A stretch of 64,000 nucleotides of DNA from Symbiodinium natans (taxonomy: Eukaryota > Sar > Dinophyceae > Suessiales > Symbiodiniaceae), in assembly GCA_905221605.1 (NCBI GenBank), contig CAJNDS010000066.1:62001-126000 (forward strand), in the 5' to 3' direction. Below the pieces are notes generated by a model. The model worked only from the letters and a program-made list of their open reading frames with translations. It was not told the DNA's origin and did no database searches. The position numbers were made by a program, and so were the translations under genes. This document shows, one piece after another, positions 19,640-30,692 of this stretch; position 1 is the first letter of the stretch, and the number at the start of each line of letters is the position of its first letter.

Positions 19640-20160
19640 CACGTGGGCTCATGTTGCACTCATGTGGGCTCATGTTGCACTCATGTGGGCTCATGTTGGA
19701 TTCGCGCTTCTATAACAGGCGGCTCACGTGCGCCCGGAAGATGTCCCCGAGGCTCACGCCTCATGTGAGCTCATGTAGGACTCATGTGGGCTCATGTTGC
19801 ACTCATGTGGGCTCATGTTGGATTCGCGCTTCTAACAGGCGGCTCACGCGCGCCCGGAAACGAGGCTCACGCCTCATGTGTGAGCTCATGTTGCACTCAT
19901 GTGGGCTCACGTGACACTCATGTGGGCTCATGTTGCACTCATGTGGGCTCATGTTGCACTCATGTGGGCTCATGTTGCACTCATGTGAGCTCATGTTGCA
20001 CTCATGTGGACGCATGTTGGATGCGCGCTTCTAACAGGCGGCTCACGCGCGCCCGGAAGATGCCCCCGAGGCTCACGCCTCATGTGTGAGCTCATGTTGC
20101 ACTCATGTTGAACTCATGTGGACTCATGTAACACTCATGTGGGCTCATGTCCGGTTCTAC
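19640..20160. repeat. CATGTGGGCT/CATGTTGCACT satellite block 1
   Basis: Dozens of 11-13-base units of the type 'actcatgtgggctcatgttgc' are interrupted by a longer unit around 'cttctaacaggcggctcacg' (four copies). It separates the J-domain-like ORF from the polymerase fragment. Related blocks lie at 21216-21246, 44045-44115, 47936-48195 and 52150-52340. Confidence 0.95.
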
Positions 20161-20174
20161 CCCCTTGATTTGCT

Positions 20175-21326
20175 CTGTCTGAGGTCACCAAGGGCGGTGG
20201 CAAAGGTCGCGGCAGGGGTCGCGGCAGGGGTCGCGGCAAGGGCCGCGGCGATGCCGCTCCGGAGGAGCGGAGCAGCGTTGTGAGCTTCCACGCGAGTGAC
20301 TTTGTGGACGCGCAGTGGCTTCATGAGCTGGGGAGCATGAGCGCGTGCCACTACATAGATGTGCGCTCCGGGGACTCCCGCGGTGAAGGGTCGGCTCTCC
20401 CTCTCCGGTCCGTGTGTGCCCAGATGCTGGAGAGAGCCTCGTCCGACGGCTCCGTGGAGCGCTGGTACAAGGAGGACAAGCTCCCGCAGATCGTGGGCCT
20501 GCGGGGGCGGGCGTGGAGCGGCATCCCGCAGGAGGAGATGACGGATGTCGAGGAGGCGCAGCTGGCCCGACTGAGGTGCTCGAGGGGCTACGATGCCACG
20601 AGGTCTTGCTTCACCTACCGCAAGGAGGTCAAGGAGCTCCTGCGAGGCGGGTTCGAGCAGGATGCGAACTTCCGGGACTACGACCTGAAGGCCTCCTTCC
20701 CACGAGCCTTCGCCGCGCGGCACCCCGATGCAACCTCCGTCCGGTCTTGGGTGGATGGATCCTTTGACTTGTGCGGGATGTCGCGCGACGTGGCAAAGTC
20801 CTTCATCAACCAGTGCTTCGGCGTGGGGGAGAAGGGCATCGCAGACTGGTGCCGGCAGCATGGGTACGGCGAGCTGCCGATTCCCCTCCAGCGCTACCTT
20901 GCGGACGTCCGGGAGGGTTCGAGGCGAGACGTTGCCAACAACCCCGCCGTGGTGGAGAAGCTGCGTGCGGCGGGGCGCTTCGACCGGGACCTGCAGAACG
21001 GCGTCGTGTACGTGCTCAACACCGCCCACGAGCGCGAGCTGCTGGAGGAGGGCGCGGAGCGAGTCCGGCGCCTGGCGAGGGTGCGCTGCTTCGAGCTGGA
21101 CGGCTTCTTCCTTGAGAGGCTCGATGCTTCGTGGGACGAGGTGGAGGCTGCGCTGGGTCCGCACTTTGCCCACAAGCCGTACCGGCACCGGGCCTCCCTC
21201 CTGAAGGGGCTCATGAGCCCACATGAGTCCCACATCCACATGAGTCCAGAAGGCTCCTATCGTCACGGCGGGGCCACGCGTCCGGGGTTGAAGTCCGGAC
21301 GGCCAAGGGCACAGGCGGGCGGGTGA
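20175..21326 (+). pseudogene. TV-Pol-like viral DNA polymerase, palm domain fragment
   Basis: The frame is open from 20175 without a clear ATG; an RG-repeat tract (GRGRGRGRGKGRG) leads in. Three spaced motifs fit a polymerase palm: motif A in DYDLKASFPRAF (about 20680), motif B in DVAKSFINQCFGVG (about 20790) and motif C-like RCFELDGFFLER (about 21090), where the ELDG replaces the HDG-type box of transposon/virus polymerases. The protein end runs into a short CATGTGG repeat at about 21216, so the C terminus is replaced. PLVs often carry such a polymerase, with a helicase that is not seen here. Confidence is limited because the family call rests on three motifs. Confidence 0.5.
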
Positions 21327-21419
21327 GTCTCGCCTGAGGCTCCGCACTTCCACGAGGCACGGGCAAGGCGTGCTTAAGAAGGGTCTCGCTGCCATCCGTG
21401 GCCCGCGCCACCATGGAGT

Positions 21420-21883
21420 CAACAGAGCTCAGGTCCTTGGCGGCCCCGTACTGGGGCTGGAAGCTCCTCGCCGCATTGGTCGGGGCTCGGAAGGCCCCCG
21501 CCTCCTGCAGTCGTCGCTGCCGGCTCCTCGTCAGGGTGTCGTTGTGCTTGAACTTTTAAATTTTGCGCATTGTCTTGGTACACTCGGAATGTGGTGGCTG
21601 GCTGCTTCTCCACATCTTCAAGGGCTGCGTGCACTGCCTGGTGTGGGCGCTTGTTGTATGCGCTCGTCACCTGCTCCACGTTCTCCGCCCAGCCTCCCCC
21701 CTCCCGGGCCGCCCTGCCCGCCAGGTCCTTCTTGAGCGTTTGTATTGCCCGGTCAATGACCGCCGCATTGCGGTCCTCAGGCCGCTTCTGTCGGTGCACT
21801 GCTGCGTCGGGGAGCGCCTGCTCCAGGCCCTGGAACTCGTTCCCCATATCTGTGGTCACCACATAGTTGCCCTCCCCCTCCAC
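21420..21883 (-). pseudogene. rve integrase, C-terminal half (inverted)
   Basis: This is the second half of a retroviral/Polinton-type DDE integrase. TTDMGNEF provides the second catalytic Asp, and about 35 residues later NAAVIDRAIQTLKK occupies the place of the third acidic residue, which reads Asp instead of the usual Glu. SAYNKRPHQAVH is the typical post-catalytic motif. The first half of the same domain lies on the opposite strand at 21889-22190, so the gene was cut by an inversion. PLVs and Polintons use this enzyme to integrate their DNA. Confidence 0.8.
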
Positions 21884-21888
21884 CCCGC

Positions 21889-22190
21889 AAGCTCTACCAG
21901 ATCGCCCGGCGGGACCACCCGCAGCGCCGGGACCTCACGGCTGCTTGCGCACGGATGTGGCCCGGTAGGTGCTGGCGCCCAAGCCCCGGAGCCTGGGCAA
22001 GAGTGCGGCCGAGGGTCCCAACGACCGGCTGCAAGCGGACCTGGTGGACTTTAGCCAAAACACTCGGGGGCGGAATCGGTATGGGCTGGTGGTGACCGAC
22101 GTGTTTACGCGGGAGGTGGCCACCAAGGCCCTGCCCGACAAGCGAGCGGAGACCGTGACCCAGGCTGTGCCCCAGCTGCGCCGAACCCTT
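21889..22190 (+). pseudogene. rve integrase, N-terminal half
   Basis: KLYQIARRDHP at the start corresponds to the segment before the catalytic core. NDRLQADLVDFSQNT contains the first catalytic Asp, and RNRYGLVVTDVFTREV is the next core strand. Homology stops after AVPQL at about 22180. The expected continuation (second Asp and beyond) is found inverted at 21883 down to 21420. A frameshift lies near 21960. The two halves face each other head to head with under 10 bases between them. Confidence 0.8.
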
Positions 22191-25049
22191 AGCAAGCATT
22201 CGGCTCTGCTAACCGCCCAATATCTAAATCTGCAGCACACTCGGCTCCAAACCACATCTAGAATCTAAACCATGCAAAACAACCAAAGTCTGATATCCCA
22301 CGGAGGAAGCTGGGGCAAAGCGGCGTGATGGTCAGCCGTCTTGGACCAGGTCCCTGGTCGAGCGAGGCACTGGGCTTAGGATGGCAGGGGGATCGGTTCT
22401 TGGCCGCGGTTGCGGATACATCATACATCATACAAAGCTAAACCCGAAGTGTGCTAAACCTGTAGGGTCGGTGCTAAAGCTAAACCCGAATGGTGCTGTT
22501 GCAGCAGTACGTGAGCGGGTTTGTCTGTTCTTCGCGGAACCTCGACCTGCAGCACAAAGAGCGTCGGATGCACCTGAGCGTCAAAAGCTCGCAGGGTTAT
22601 AGGGCAAACGGGCGGGGCGGACCCAAGACTCAAGATGCCCGGGCCGAGTGCCTTCCGTTGATGAAGTCTTGGATTCCAGCCTTCTTCAAGATCTGAATAG
22701 ATCTGAATAAAAACGAAGAAGGGCGGGCTGAGACATCTGTGAAATTTCGGTCCCGAGTTGATTCGGGTAGTCTTGGATGTTGGGCTCTTGTTGTGGATTC
22801 ATTTTTCGAATAGAGCTGAGACCTTTCCTCATTAGGGACAGTCGTGGGCGTTCTGTAATGTTTGGGAATCAGATTTCGCCCCACATGTTTAGGAATAGAG
22901 TTTGTGGAATAGGGCTAGTCTTTAACGCTTAGGGAAGCTTTGTAGGAGAGTATTAATCGGTGGTTCGGGACTAGGTTTAGCTTTTTTAGGGCCTTATGGA
23001 GAGCCATTATTTCTGCACGCAGTGTTGTGTTGCGCGCTGGCCTGTTGCTCCGCGAAGCTCACCGAAAAGCCCACTTTAAACGGGATCCGGGGCGGATTTG
23101 AGACTTTCTGCCCTGAGGTCGAGAAGTTGGGCCTCAACATGCCGGGGAACATCAATGCCAAGGCCTACCTTCGGCCCTCGCATCCCACAGCCTCTTACAG
23201 CCTCTTACAGCCTCAAGTGGAGGAAAAACACACATCGAAGGCATGTAAACTATCTGCAAGGGGAGATCACAAGTCGGGTTAGAAGTCAGGTTTTGGAAGC
23301 TCTTGTCCTGCTACTGAGTTTTTAGTCGGGGTCTAGGGACGTACACGGAACAAGGCCCAACTATCCGTTGAGGCTTTCAGGGCTGAGCCAGATCGCCGAA
23401 ACCCCAGCAGGCCAATAAAGCTCAAGCCTTGGCAGGACGTGGATTACTTTCATGACGCCCGGCAGCAAAAGCCGGCAATGGCAATGCCTGGGAAAACTCC
23501 CCGACTTACAAGATGGCTTTTTCCTTCAGTAACTTTCTAAAGCACCCGTCCCCCTTTCCCTCAAGGTACACTTGGAACTGTGCTTTGCAAGTAGTAAACC
23601 TGTAAAATCTGCAAACACTGTAAACTCTGCAGGTCCAACCACAAGCCGACTATGAACATGAACCTCCATGAAATCCCGAAATCTCTCAAAGCAATTCCCG
23701 GATGCTTAAGTCGCTAGCGAAGCATGCGCAGCATGCCGAGATGCCCATGTGCCATGGTCCCCCCCCAAAAAAGCATCCTGCCGAGGAAGCCATCGCCCAC
23801 CAGGAGGTGCCATTCGTGGATTTCGAAAGGGAAGGGCAGGGGGAACGGGTAAACAGGGTCCAAAAAGAGAGTCGGAGAGGAGAAGGCGAACTTTTCTCCA
23901 CCCAGAAGCCTTGCTCACCTGACCTCTTCAAGCCGAGATTGCGCGCGTCGGCCTACCTGGCTTCGTGGACTCCCTGGGAGCTGGATACCTGATCTCTGCT
24001 CCTGCGCACCTTGAGCGCTGAATCAGTGGTTGAGAGGCGTTGAAGGCTTCACTCTCTCTCTCTCGCTCTTTTGATGCTGAGTCTTCGACGAAGCAGTTGG
24101 CGACACAACCTGAGCATCATCTTTCTTAGCAGGTTCACCAGAACTGTGATCGGAATGCGCATCGATGTCTCGGTATTATGGGGCTCCGGCCTCTCATACC
24201 CCTCCCATCGGTGGTTCAGGTATTCAAAGTCAGTCGGGCGCTAAAGAGGAATAGCAACGAATCCCGGCTGAACAGACCTACCCGATTGCAAACTTGAACC
24301 CGACAGGCTTCGCGTCGGGTCAGATAACAATAAGCCAACAAAGTACCAGTAAGGCAGAATGCGCAGGCGCACGTTCAAGGAAGACCCATGGTAAACCTCC
24401 AGCTGACACGTCATTCAAACCCTTCCATCCTTCAAGGATCCATCACTTCGGAACGGAAGAGATGAGGAAGACCATCTTCCCGTCGCTTCTCCGGGGCGAG
24501 AAGTGGAATCTTGCCTGCCCACGGTAGAATCCAACGCGTGATAGTTGAGACGTACCGGAGCACGCTGCCATGGGACCCCAAGCACATCCAAAGTCAGGGT
24601 ACGTGTGCCTAGAATGCTCAGAAGCCAAAAGTCCCCCAAATCCGCCTGAACTTATCCAATTACTCCTTTGAACCTAAGACTCACTGAGAGCCAGGAGCTG
24701 TTTGGCCATCAGCGAGCCCTTTGCTGGCAGCGATGTGGCGCAGATCAAAGCCACGGCCAAAAAGTCCGATGATGGCATGCACTACATCGTGACCCTAAGG
24801 CAAACAGGGTTCAAGGGCAAAGTTTGGGGAGTTTAGTTCAAGGTTGCACAAAAGCACATATGCCGCTCTCCACCCTTGCACATCATGCTGCGATTACGAG
24901 CGTCTACATGCTTTCTGGTCGCCTGAGGTGAACGGAGTGAAGAAGTGGATTACCGAAGGAGAGCATGTTCCCTTCCTGAGTCAAGCCATTGGCAGAGTCC
25001 CACACTGGAAGAGGCGGATGTCGGAAGAACTCGAGCGCTCCCTCCTCTG
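22191..25049. other. no gene recognised
   Basis: No frame resembles a viral or host protein, and no strong tandem repeat is present. A CT-rich run occurs near 24050-24070. This gap between integrase and fibre genes may once have held PLV genes now lost, or be host DNA. Confidence 0.5.
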
Positions 25050-25625
25050 CCATTTCTCTTTTTGGGGCTCTTTCGGTGTGTTGTGTTTGACACAACACCC
25101 CTCACAGGCCCTCTTATGGGCCCAAAACGCTCATATAACCATGCGGTGCCGTGATTCGCCAAGTTTGGCGAATCGTGGCACCGGCCCGAAATTGGCCCAA
25201 AACGGGCCCAAAAAAATCACTTTTGGGGGTGGAATGTTTGGCATACCACCCCTCACAGGCCCTCCTTTTGTGGCAACGAGATCCTTCAGAGTCCTTCGTT
25301 GGTGCGTTTGGCGCACCAACCCCCCACAGGCGCTCCTTCGGGCCCAAAACGCTCATGTAGGCATGCGGTGCCACGATGCGTCAAATTTGACGAAGCGTGG
25401 CACCAGCCTGGAATTGGCCCATTTTTCCGAGAATTCGGGGTTGTTGTGTTTGGCACACCAACCCTCACAGGCCCTCTTTTGGGCCCCAAAATGCATGCTT
25501 CGGGGGTGGTGCGTTTGGCGCACCACCCCTCACAGGCCCTCTTTTGGGCCCCAAAATGCGTGCTTCGGGGGTGGTGTGTTTGGCACACCACCCCTCACAG
25601 GCCCTCCTTCGGGCCCAAAACGCTT
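25050..25625. repeat. imperfect repeats around 'cacaccaccc ctcacaggcc'
   Basis: Five or more units have 'gtgtttggcacaccacccct' followed by 'cacaggccctc' and 'gggcccaaaacgc'. The unit contains an inverted repeat (GTGTTTGG..CACAC). It ends immediately beyond the stop of the fibre gene at 25634. Confidence 0.85.
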
Positions 25626-25633
25626 ATTTGGGC

Positions 25634-27258
25634 TTACGAGCGGCCCCGCTTCTTGCCCTTCTTCTCCAGCGCCTGCACGCGGGCCTGGAGCCCCTGGCAG
25701 ACACCCCACAAAACGCAGCACATGCGGTTGTAGTCGAGCGTCACGAGCTCCCTCGTCCACGAGCTTGCCGCACAGCGCCTGGCCCACGGGCCCCGTCTCC
25801 CGCACTTCATTCGCGATGAAGCCCAGTGTGCGCTTCTGGCTCCCCTCGGTCCGCCGGTACCACTTTGGGGCCACGGTGTCGAAGACCTGCTGCAGCTCCT
25901 CCAGCCCCGCGGGCTCCACGCTGTGCTTCAGCTTCTCATCCGAGAGGTTCTGGAAGCCGTAGTTGCAGATCACCTCGCCGTCGTTGGCCCCGCCCGTGTT
26001 GGATTCCACGATGAGGTTGGTGGGCCCGGTCGCCGCCGTGCGCAGGAAGATGGCCTGGTCCTGGGCGTAGAGCTGCACGCCCCCCGCGGAAGAGGCGGAC
26101 CCCGAGCCTGCGTTGCACGCCACCAGGAGCCGCGCATTGCCCGCCGTCGCGAGGTTCAGCACCTCGGCCGTGACGTCCCCGCTGTTGACGGTGGAGACCA
26201 CCTGCAAATCCCCTTGCGCTTGCACCCCTGTGGCTCCAGGTACGCTGGGCTCGAGACGATGCCATTGTCGGCCCGAATCGCACTGGCGGTGTAGAGCACC
26301 GAGTTGAGGTAGGTGCCCTGCGTGCCGCCCGTCAATGTGAGGTAGTCGTCTGTGGGCCTCGCCCGCACCGTGGGCGCCCGCAGCTCCGTGCTGAGCTCCA
26401 CGCTCCCCGAGGTCAGCGTGCCCTGCACATCCAGTGCGCCGGTAACAACGGTGCCCCCGGAGCCGCCGGTGATGGTGAGCTGCGTGTCCTGGACCCGCGT
26501 GGAGATGGCATTGGTCACCAGCCCCGTGGCCGTGCCCGTGGCGTCGTCGATGTAGAGCTCCGTGTCCACTCGCAGCCGCGGGGCCACCGAGTGCACCTCC
26601 GACGTGGCAAAAGTGCAGAGGCTCTGGTCCGCCTGGTCCGTGACGCGCACAGACACGGTGCCCGCCTTCAGGTTGAGGAACTGATTGGTGGTAAGCAGGG
26701 GCTCCACCGTGTCCGCCTGGATGCTGCCGACCGTGGCGATGCCCAGGCTTGGAGTCCGCGAAGATGCTTCCTTTGGTCAGCATGTTGACGCCCGTCTTGA
26801 GGCTGAAGAGCGTGGAGGACAGGTCGGCCACGGCGGCCCCGTTGCTGGCCTCGAACTCGACGCCCAGGCTGCCGCCCCGCAGCGTCAAGAAATCCGCTCC
26901 GTTGGCCCGCACGTCATTGACCAGCAGGGGGTCTGCGGGCGGTGCCCCTGCCAGGGCATAGCGAGCATCGCTCTCGGCTTTGCTGTAGCAGTCGCAATTG
27001 AGACGGAGCGTGGCCCCGTTGCTCAGGATGGGCGTGGCGCTCAGGGGCGCCTGGGGGAGGAGGGCCCTGACCATTCGTGGCGTAAATTGCTCCAGCACCA
27101 GGGTGTAGATGCCCCCACCCTCCACGTTCCCGTTCGTGGGAAAATACCGGGAGTCCAGAGGCGTGAAGTCGCTGCTGGAGAAGTACCTCCCATCACTCTC
27201 GCTCTTGCTGTAACAGTCGCAGGTCAGTTGCACCGTGGCGGAGTTGCCCAGGATCAGG
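25634..27258 (-). pseudogene. viral fibre/spike protein with S74 chaperone, 3' part
   Basis: This encodes a receptor-fibre-type protein that ends in a Peptidase_S74 intramolecular chaperone. Repeated 'CDCYSKSESDGRY' and 'CDCYSKAESDARY' motifs with FTPRMVRALLPQAPL lie near the break at 27258. A beta-rich, Thr/Gly/Val-rich shaft follows. The S74 domain has SDEKLKHSVEP, FDTVAPKWYRR and GFIANEVRETGP, and ends LDYNRMCCVLWGV plus a coiled-coil ALEKKGKKRGRS with a stop at 25634. Frame changes near 26750, 26220 and 25750 break it. The 5' continuation is beyond the LINE at 37109. In PLVs this would be host-attachment machinery. Confidence 0.75.
27245..27258. repeat. 14-bp target-site duplication, left copy
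   Basis: TGCCCAGGATCAGG occurs here and exactly again at 37109-37122, bounding the LINE-type insertion. The coding sequence of the fibre gene reads across when the insert is ignored. Confidence 0.9.
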
Positions 27259-27354
27259 AAGCCCCCGGCTCAAGTGAATCTTTTTCTTGTCGTGTGTTGC
27301 TTGGGGGGCCACAGTGTCCTCGCTTCTTTCTCGGTAGCTCTGTAGCTGCTTGCC

Positions 27355-28740
27355 ATGGTTGCAAAACTCCAAATGCATTTCTCTCGATTGTACACATGGA
27401 GAATGGCTGTGAGTTTATTTTTGCTCTATGTTACCTTGGCTTATGCGGCTCCAGGGAAGACAGCAGTGGGGGACAACCCGGGTAGGCGGACACCGCACCC
27501 GGGAGGACAGAACAATGTGCCGAACATTTTCAGTACTCCCGTCCTAGAACAGCTTGCGGCACCCATCCCGCTGATCTGCCCGGGAGACACACCTACGGCA
27601 CCAACATCACACACTTGCCGCGATGCTACGGTACCAGACACACAGACTTCCACCGAACATGCCCCGCCCACGCAGACTGCACCTATGGTCAATTTTCATG
27701 TTCAAGGGGCGCTACATGCCTTGACAGCAATATGCTGGATCCACTTTTCCGGTGAGGGGCGAACACTGTCGGAGCAAGATTTCCATTCTGCACTTAGGAA
27801 CACTGCGCGGCAAATACCGGCGTACACTGTCCTGTCCACGATCCATGCGGTGCTGACACAACGGGGAGGGACGGATCGAGCAGAAGCCTTAGCCCAGTTC
27901 ATGGAGCACATCGCCACAATACTGCAATCGGATCAACTGCCGGAGAACGCGACCAGGCGGGACGCGCTTACGGAATGCAGTAGCTGTTGGGCCGCTCTAC
28001 ATTTGTGCTTTTACCCACTGTGGCTGCAGGATCTCGCAAAATCCCTGAGCGCTGAGGAGAGCGACACTGGCCTATATGATGGAGTTGCACACATGGATGT
28101 CGCTGTACGGGAGACACATAGCATTGACATGAAGGGTCGCTTTTTCAGACAGCAAAAACCCAAGCCCTTGCTGCGTGCTTGCATGACAATCTCCCTCTTG
28201 TGGCATCGAGCTTTGTCTTCACCCCACGCACATCAGCCAGCCTTTCTCGAATCATGCGTCGTTTCTGAACCATACATGGGAGCGGGTCGATACTCGCCAT
28301 GGAACAGGCCGGGGTCAGCGGACACCGCTACTCTGCTTGCAGTGTGTAATGAATCTCAGACTGAGTTCATGTATGCTCACAGCCGCAAGCGTTTCCTGCA
28401 CCGGAGGCAGCCGAGAACTGCGACCGATACTAAGTGCCGAAAGAGCATGCTGATTGGTTATTCGCATTGGCATTTGCATGGAAGTCTCCTGTACCCAGAT
28501 GTCGCAGGTACTACACCGCCAAGGCTCACACCCGCGACGAACACCACTGCAGGACCGCTGAGAGCTGCCGACATACACGCCAGTATTTTGAGTCAGACTT
28601 GCGCTCTGCTTCTGTCTAACCACCCATTTGCCCAGTCCGCGCCCGCGTGCACAGCTACTCAATACAATCCGTTTCGAAGCTCTGGTTCAAAAGAGCGCTA
28701 TTGTGTGTTGTGCCACCTCGGCCACTCTTGGCTACAGGGG
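27355..28740 (+). CDS. LINE 5' ORF, unknown, hydrophobic N terminus
   Basis: The frame opens at ATG 27355 and stays open to 30114, but beyond about 28740 another frame carries the better protein, so the end is approximate. Residues about 17-33 (MAVSLFLLYVTLAYAAP) look like a signal peptide or membrane segment, unusual for a retrotransposon protein. The remainder has scattered Cys and Trp residues and no recognised domain. Confidence 0.4.
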
Positions 28741-28751
28741 AATCCCCCACC

Positions 28752-29369
28752 ATGGCAGAGGAGGACGAAAGCAGCCCCGAGGGGGCGCATGAGCCAATCG
28801 ATGAGGAGGACGATGACGCCGACGGCACCATGCGGGAGATCATGGAGACACCTACCTCGCGGAGATCTCGGACACGGACTAGGTCCCCTGTGGCGGAACG
28901 ATCTTCCTCGGCAAAGGCCAGCGGCAGTGCTGCCAAGGCAAGCGGAGTGGGAGGCACTACCAACGACTCCAGCATGGGAGCAAAGGCCAAAACCTCGGCG
29001 ACTGGCGCGGAGACGACAACGAGTGGGCCGGCAGTGCTGCCAGAGACAATGGGGGCTGCACCGTGCATGCTGGCCGGGCCTCCGCCTCCCACACCACACA
29101 ACCCACCTGGGATGGGCGGAGGAGGCCGACCGCCGCTGGGAGCAGGCGGACCGCCGCCACCTACCCCGGCCAAGGGAGCCTGTGGGGTGCTGCAACAGGG
29201 GATCTACACCGTGGTCTGGGACCCCAACACCAACGTCACCTGGATGTCCCTCGATGCCTTCCCAAAAGGCAGTGTGCCGCATCAGGTTATGGTGCCACCG
29301 CCAACTCCTCCGACACAGGGCGGGCCAAGCAGGCCAGGCGATGCAAGCACTCCAGCTGCGTGGGACTGA
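28752..29369 (+). CDS. LINE ORF: acidic then Pro/Gly-rich protein
   Basis: ATG 28752 sits in a good eukaryotic context (ccaccATGgc). The first 40 residues are acidic, then an Arg/Ser/Thr tract, then Ala/Ser-rich and PPPP/GGGG tracts. The C-terminal VYTVVWDPN-like segment may be folded. Such low-complexity proteins occur at the 5' side of dinoflagellate LINEs and may bind RNA. There is no enzyme motif. The same frame reopens after the stop at 29369, so the next ORF may once have been part of this protein. Confidence 0.45.
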   Translation: MAEEDESSPEGAHEPIDEEDDDADGTMREIMETPTSRRSRTRTRSPVAERSSSAKASGSAAKASGVGGTTNDSSMGAKAKTSATGAETTTSGPAVLPETMGAAPCMLAGPPPPTPHNPPGMGGGGRPPLGAGGPPPPTPAKGACGVLQQGIYTVVWDPNTNVTWMSLDAFPKGSVPHQVMVPPPTPPTQGGPSRPGDASTPAAWD

Positions 29370-29396
29370 CCAGCATGGGCCGATGCTCCTTACTCC

Positions 29397-30692
29397 TTGC
29401 TTTCCTGCACCGTGCCAGCTGGAGCCAAGAGAGCGACAGTGGGCTGCCTCACAGGGATTGAGCACCTCCGTGTCAAAACAAGTCAACAGATTGCAGATCA
29501 GTCTCACGACACTTTGCTATACCATGCAACTACACACTCGCCAGTGCGCGCGCAGGAAGATATCAAATCATCAGTCCCGACCTTGGTGGCCGCCGCCATA
29601 CACAGAGACAGTCATTGCGGCTGTACCTCAGTGTGCACCCTTGATTACTCAGGCTGGGGATGTGCGGCCCACCGCGCCCCGGAGCCGGACTCCACGATGG
29701 ATAAGAACAGGCACGCCACGCCTGCTCACATGTGTGCCCAGTTGCCTGCCAGAGATCGCAATTCTCCAAGTTCAGACAGCATACCACCGGACCCTCTGCA
29801 GATTCTACTCAAGCCGGCCCATCCCTGTGATAGCTTCACGCGTGTCAATGGGGCAATCGCCTGCTGCAAAGGCACGTTCAGCGACGAGGCCACCTACGAG
29901 GTTTCGCAGCCCGGCACGGACACCTGCCTGGGAATACCCTACCAAAACCACTGGAATCGGCGACAGAACAGGACACCATGGAAGCCCCGCACACAGACCT
30001 CCTACGGCAAATCATCCAGCTCGAGCAGTACGTGGAGACGAGTGCCGCCTCAGCCACCCATGCCTAAGAGACGGGGGGCGGGCCACTTCGAGAAGGACCT
30101 GGATGGCGACGTAGGTCAGCCCGTTGGCAACCCGGACTCGGAGCCCAAGGTGGCAGATCCCCAACGAGCAGAGCCAGAAGCATCGTCATCCTCGACACCC
30201 GGGAGCAAGGAGGTTTCCGTGAAGGTGGACCCGGCACCAAGCAAGGAGATGGAGATGGGCGAAGAGGAGAGTGACCTTCTCGTGGACAAGATGATACAAC
30301 TTGCGAAGACTACGGCGACACGTTTTGGGGTCACCAGCGAACAGCTGCTGGATGCCATGCAGATGACCTGGCTCCCAGCACTGGAGCAAAAGCTTTGGCG
30401 GACTACGGAGACGTGCCTCTTGTGCTCACACAGTCCTGGCAACCTGCGGGAATGGCAGCGGCATTTGCTCACCAAATCCCACTCCCGGATCGCCAATGAG
30501 GCAAAGATGACGTGGTACCACCTCTACTTGGTCATGAGCATACACGATGATAGAATGCACCCCGGTCTCTCTATATCCATCGCTTTTGATGTAAGTGCAT
30601 CTTTTATAAAACGTTGTGTGTGCCGTGCACCCTCGCCCATATCACCATCAGGAGCCAACAGGGAAATCAGCATCGCACGCCAGTTCGAATGA
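29397..30692 (+). CDS. LINE ORF1-like protein with a single C2H2 finger
   Basis: The part that looks coding begins around 29960. It has a Ser/Arg-rich start, an acidic/Pro/Ser linker, a helical segment (LLVDKMIQLAKTTATRFG), then one C2H2-type finger (CLLCSHSPGN, then HLLTKSH) near 30420-30480. The frame is the same as in the preceding ORF. It probably binds nucleic acid. The region 29397-29950 of this frame is doubtful. Confidence 0.45.
   Translation: MLSCTVPAGAKRATVGCLTGIEHLRVKTSQQIADQSHDTLLYHATTHSPVRAQEDIKSSVPTLVAAAIHRDSHCGCTSVCTLDYSGWGCAAHRAPEPDSTMDKNRHATPAHMCAQLPARDRNSPSSDSIPPDPLQILLKPAHPCDSFTRVNGAIACCKGTFSDEATYEVSQPGTDTCLGIPYQNHWNRRQNRTPWKPRTQTSYGKSSSSSSTWRRVPPQPPMPKRRGAGHFEKDLDGDVGQPVGNPDSEPKVADPQRAEPEASSSSTPGSKEVSVKVDPAPSKEMEMGEEESDLLVDKMIQLAKTTATRFGVTSEQLLDAMQMTWLPALEQKLWRTTETCLLCSHSPGNLREWQRHLLTKSHSRIANEAKMTWYHLYLVMSIHDDRMHPGLSISIAFDVSASFIKRCVCRAPSPISPSGANREISIARQFE

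Noticed and set aside
24844-25962. 372-residue plus-strand frame
   Set aside because: It runs through the cacaccacccct repeat and then antisense to the fibre S74 domain.
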